Assembly: GCF_035046485.1 (NCBI RefSeq) | Contig: NC_085138.1 | Location: 41,203,464-41,267,463 of the forward strand | DNA: 64,000 bases | Direction: 5' to 3' | From: Aedes albopictus | Lineage: Eukaryota; Arthropoda; Insecta; Diptera; Culicidae | Part shown: positions 63,575 to 64,000 of the stretch, one piece after another | How positions within the stretch are numbered: position 1 is the first letter of the stretch | Layout of the letters: every line of letters starts with the position of its first letter | Translations under genes and position numbers: made by a program | The notes under the pieces: generated by a model | Seen by the model: the letters and a program-made list of their open reading frames with translations, nothing else | What the model was told of the DNA's origin: nothing | Databases searched by the model: none

Positions 63575-64000
63575 TTATATACCATTTCAATAAAACTTGC
63601 ATGTGCGGTTGTTGTCGGAGCGATTTTTTTGTAAACAAACACACAAAACTGTGAGGAAATGCATAAAAGCAACAAAAGATTTCGTGGCCGTAACATAAAC
63701 CAAAAAGATGCTGTGATAAAACCGCTAGTTCTATCATGAGCTCAGTTATGACTACCTCAGGAGGGTTAGCCCTATTGGAGGAATCATCAGGAACACAGAG
63801 TTTTATCAGAAAAATATGTCGCCTAGTCGGGATAATTTATGTAAATACAGAAAAATTATTACTCTATTTTATGATTTCACGTACAGCTTAAGATCAAATT
63901 AAGCCATACAACACGTTTCCGTCATTTAATTTTGTCAGAAAAATTACATAATGTCTTTTAAACTCCTCTGTGTGGAAAAAACCTTTTTTGCACCCAATTC
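63575..64000. other. No gene seen
   Basis: AT-rich sequence without a recognised motif. Confidence 0.35.

Overview
This is a eukaryotic, AT-rich, repeat-saturated window that reads like a culicine mosquito genome, most likely Aedes. The reasons are RTE-clade LINEs, DD37E mariner-like elements, tRNA-derived SINEs, a CsRn1-clade Ty3/gypsy element, many TA-flanked foldback MITEs, and one host gene of a typical insect family. There are no operons, ribosome binding sites or CRISPR arrays. Almost every open frame is a relic of a mobile element or a shadow of one.

The host gene is a chemosensory protein (OS-D/A10 family) on the minus strand, assembled here from three pieces: a 4-codon first coding exon (48404-48415), a second exon with signal peptide and first cysteine pair (29048-29357), and a terminal exon with the second cysteine pair (12242-12381). 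Joined, they give 153 residues with the family pattern C-x6-C-x18-C-x2-C. The two introns (about 19.0 and 16.7 kb) are filled with transposons.

Layout. 1-5.8 kb: a deleted DD37E mariner, a satellite-bearing element with a nested foldback element, and a SINE. 5.8-11.2 kb: a decayed RTE LINE split by two MITEs and inserted next to older RTE pieces. 11.2-12.4 kb: 3' end of the chemosensory gene. 12.4-29 kb (intron 2): foldback MITEs, RTE scraps, AAGATGGCGG arrays, a 4.8-kb nested element, minisatellites and an I-like LINE split by a MITE. 29-48.4 kb (intron 1): more foldback elements, a hAT element, three satellite-bearing elements with shared ends, a BUD23 retro-pseudogene and an RTE tail. 48.4-49.6 kb: 5' side of the host gene, free of recognisable transposons. 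49.6-53 kb: palindrome, a TA-flanked element with G-rich/C-rich arrays and a solo LTR, then a TTCGAAC-type MITE. 53.5-58.1 kb: a complete Ty3/gypsy (CsRn1-like) element with identical LTRs. 58-64 kb: GTGAGT minisatellite interrupted by an 879-bp palindromic element and an RTE tail, a second DD37E relic and a GGGGCTGTCC MITE.

The gag and pol of the gypsy element are the only long intact coding regions. All other element genes are broken. Names of clades rest on motif recognition by eye; no database search was run.
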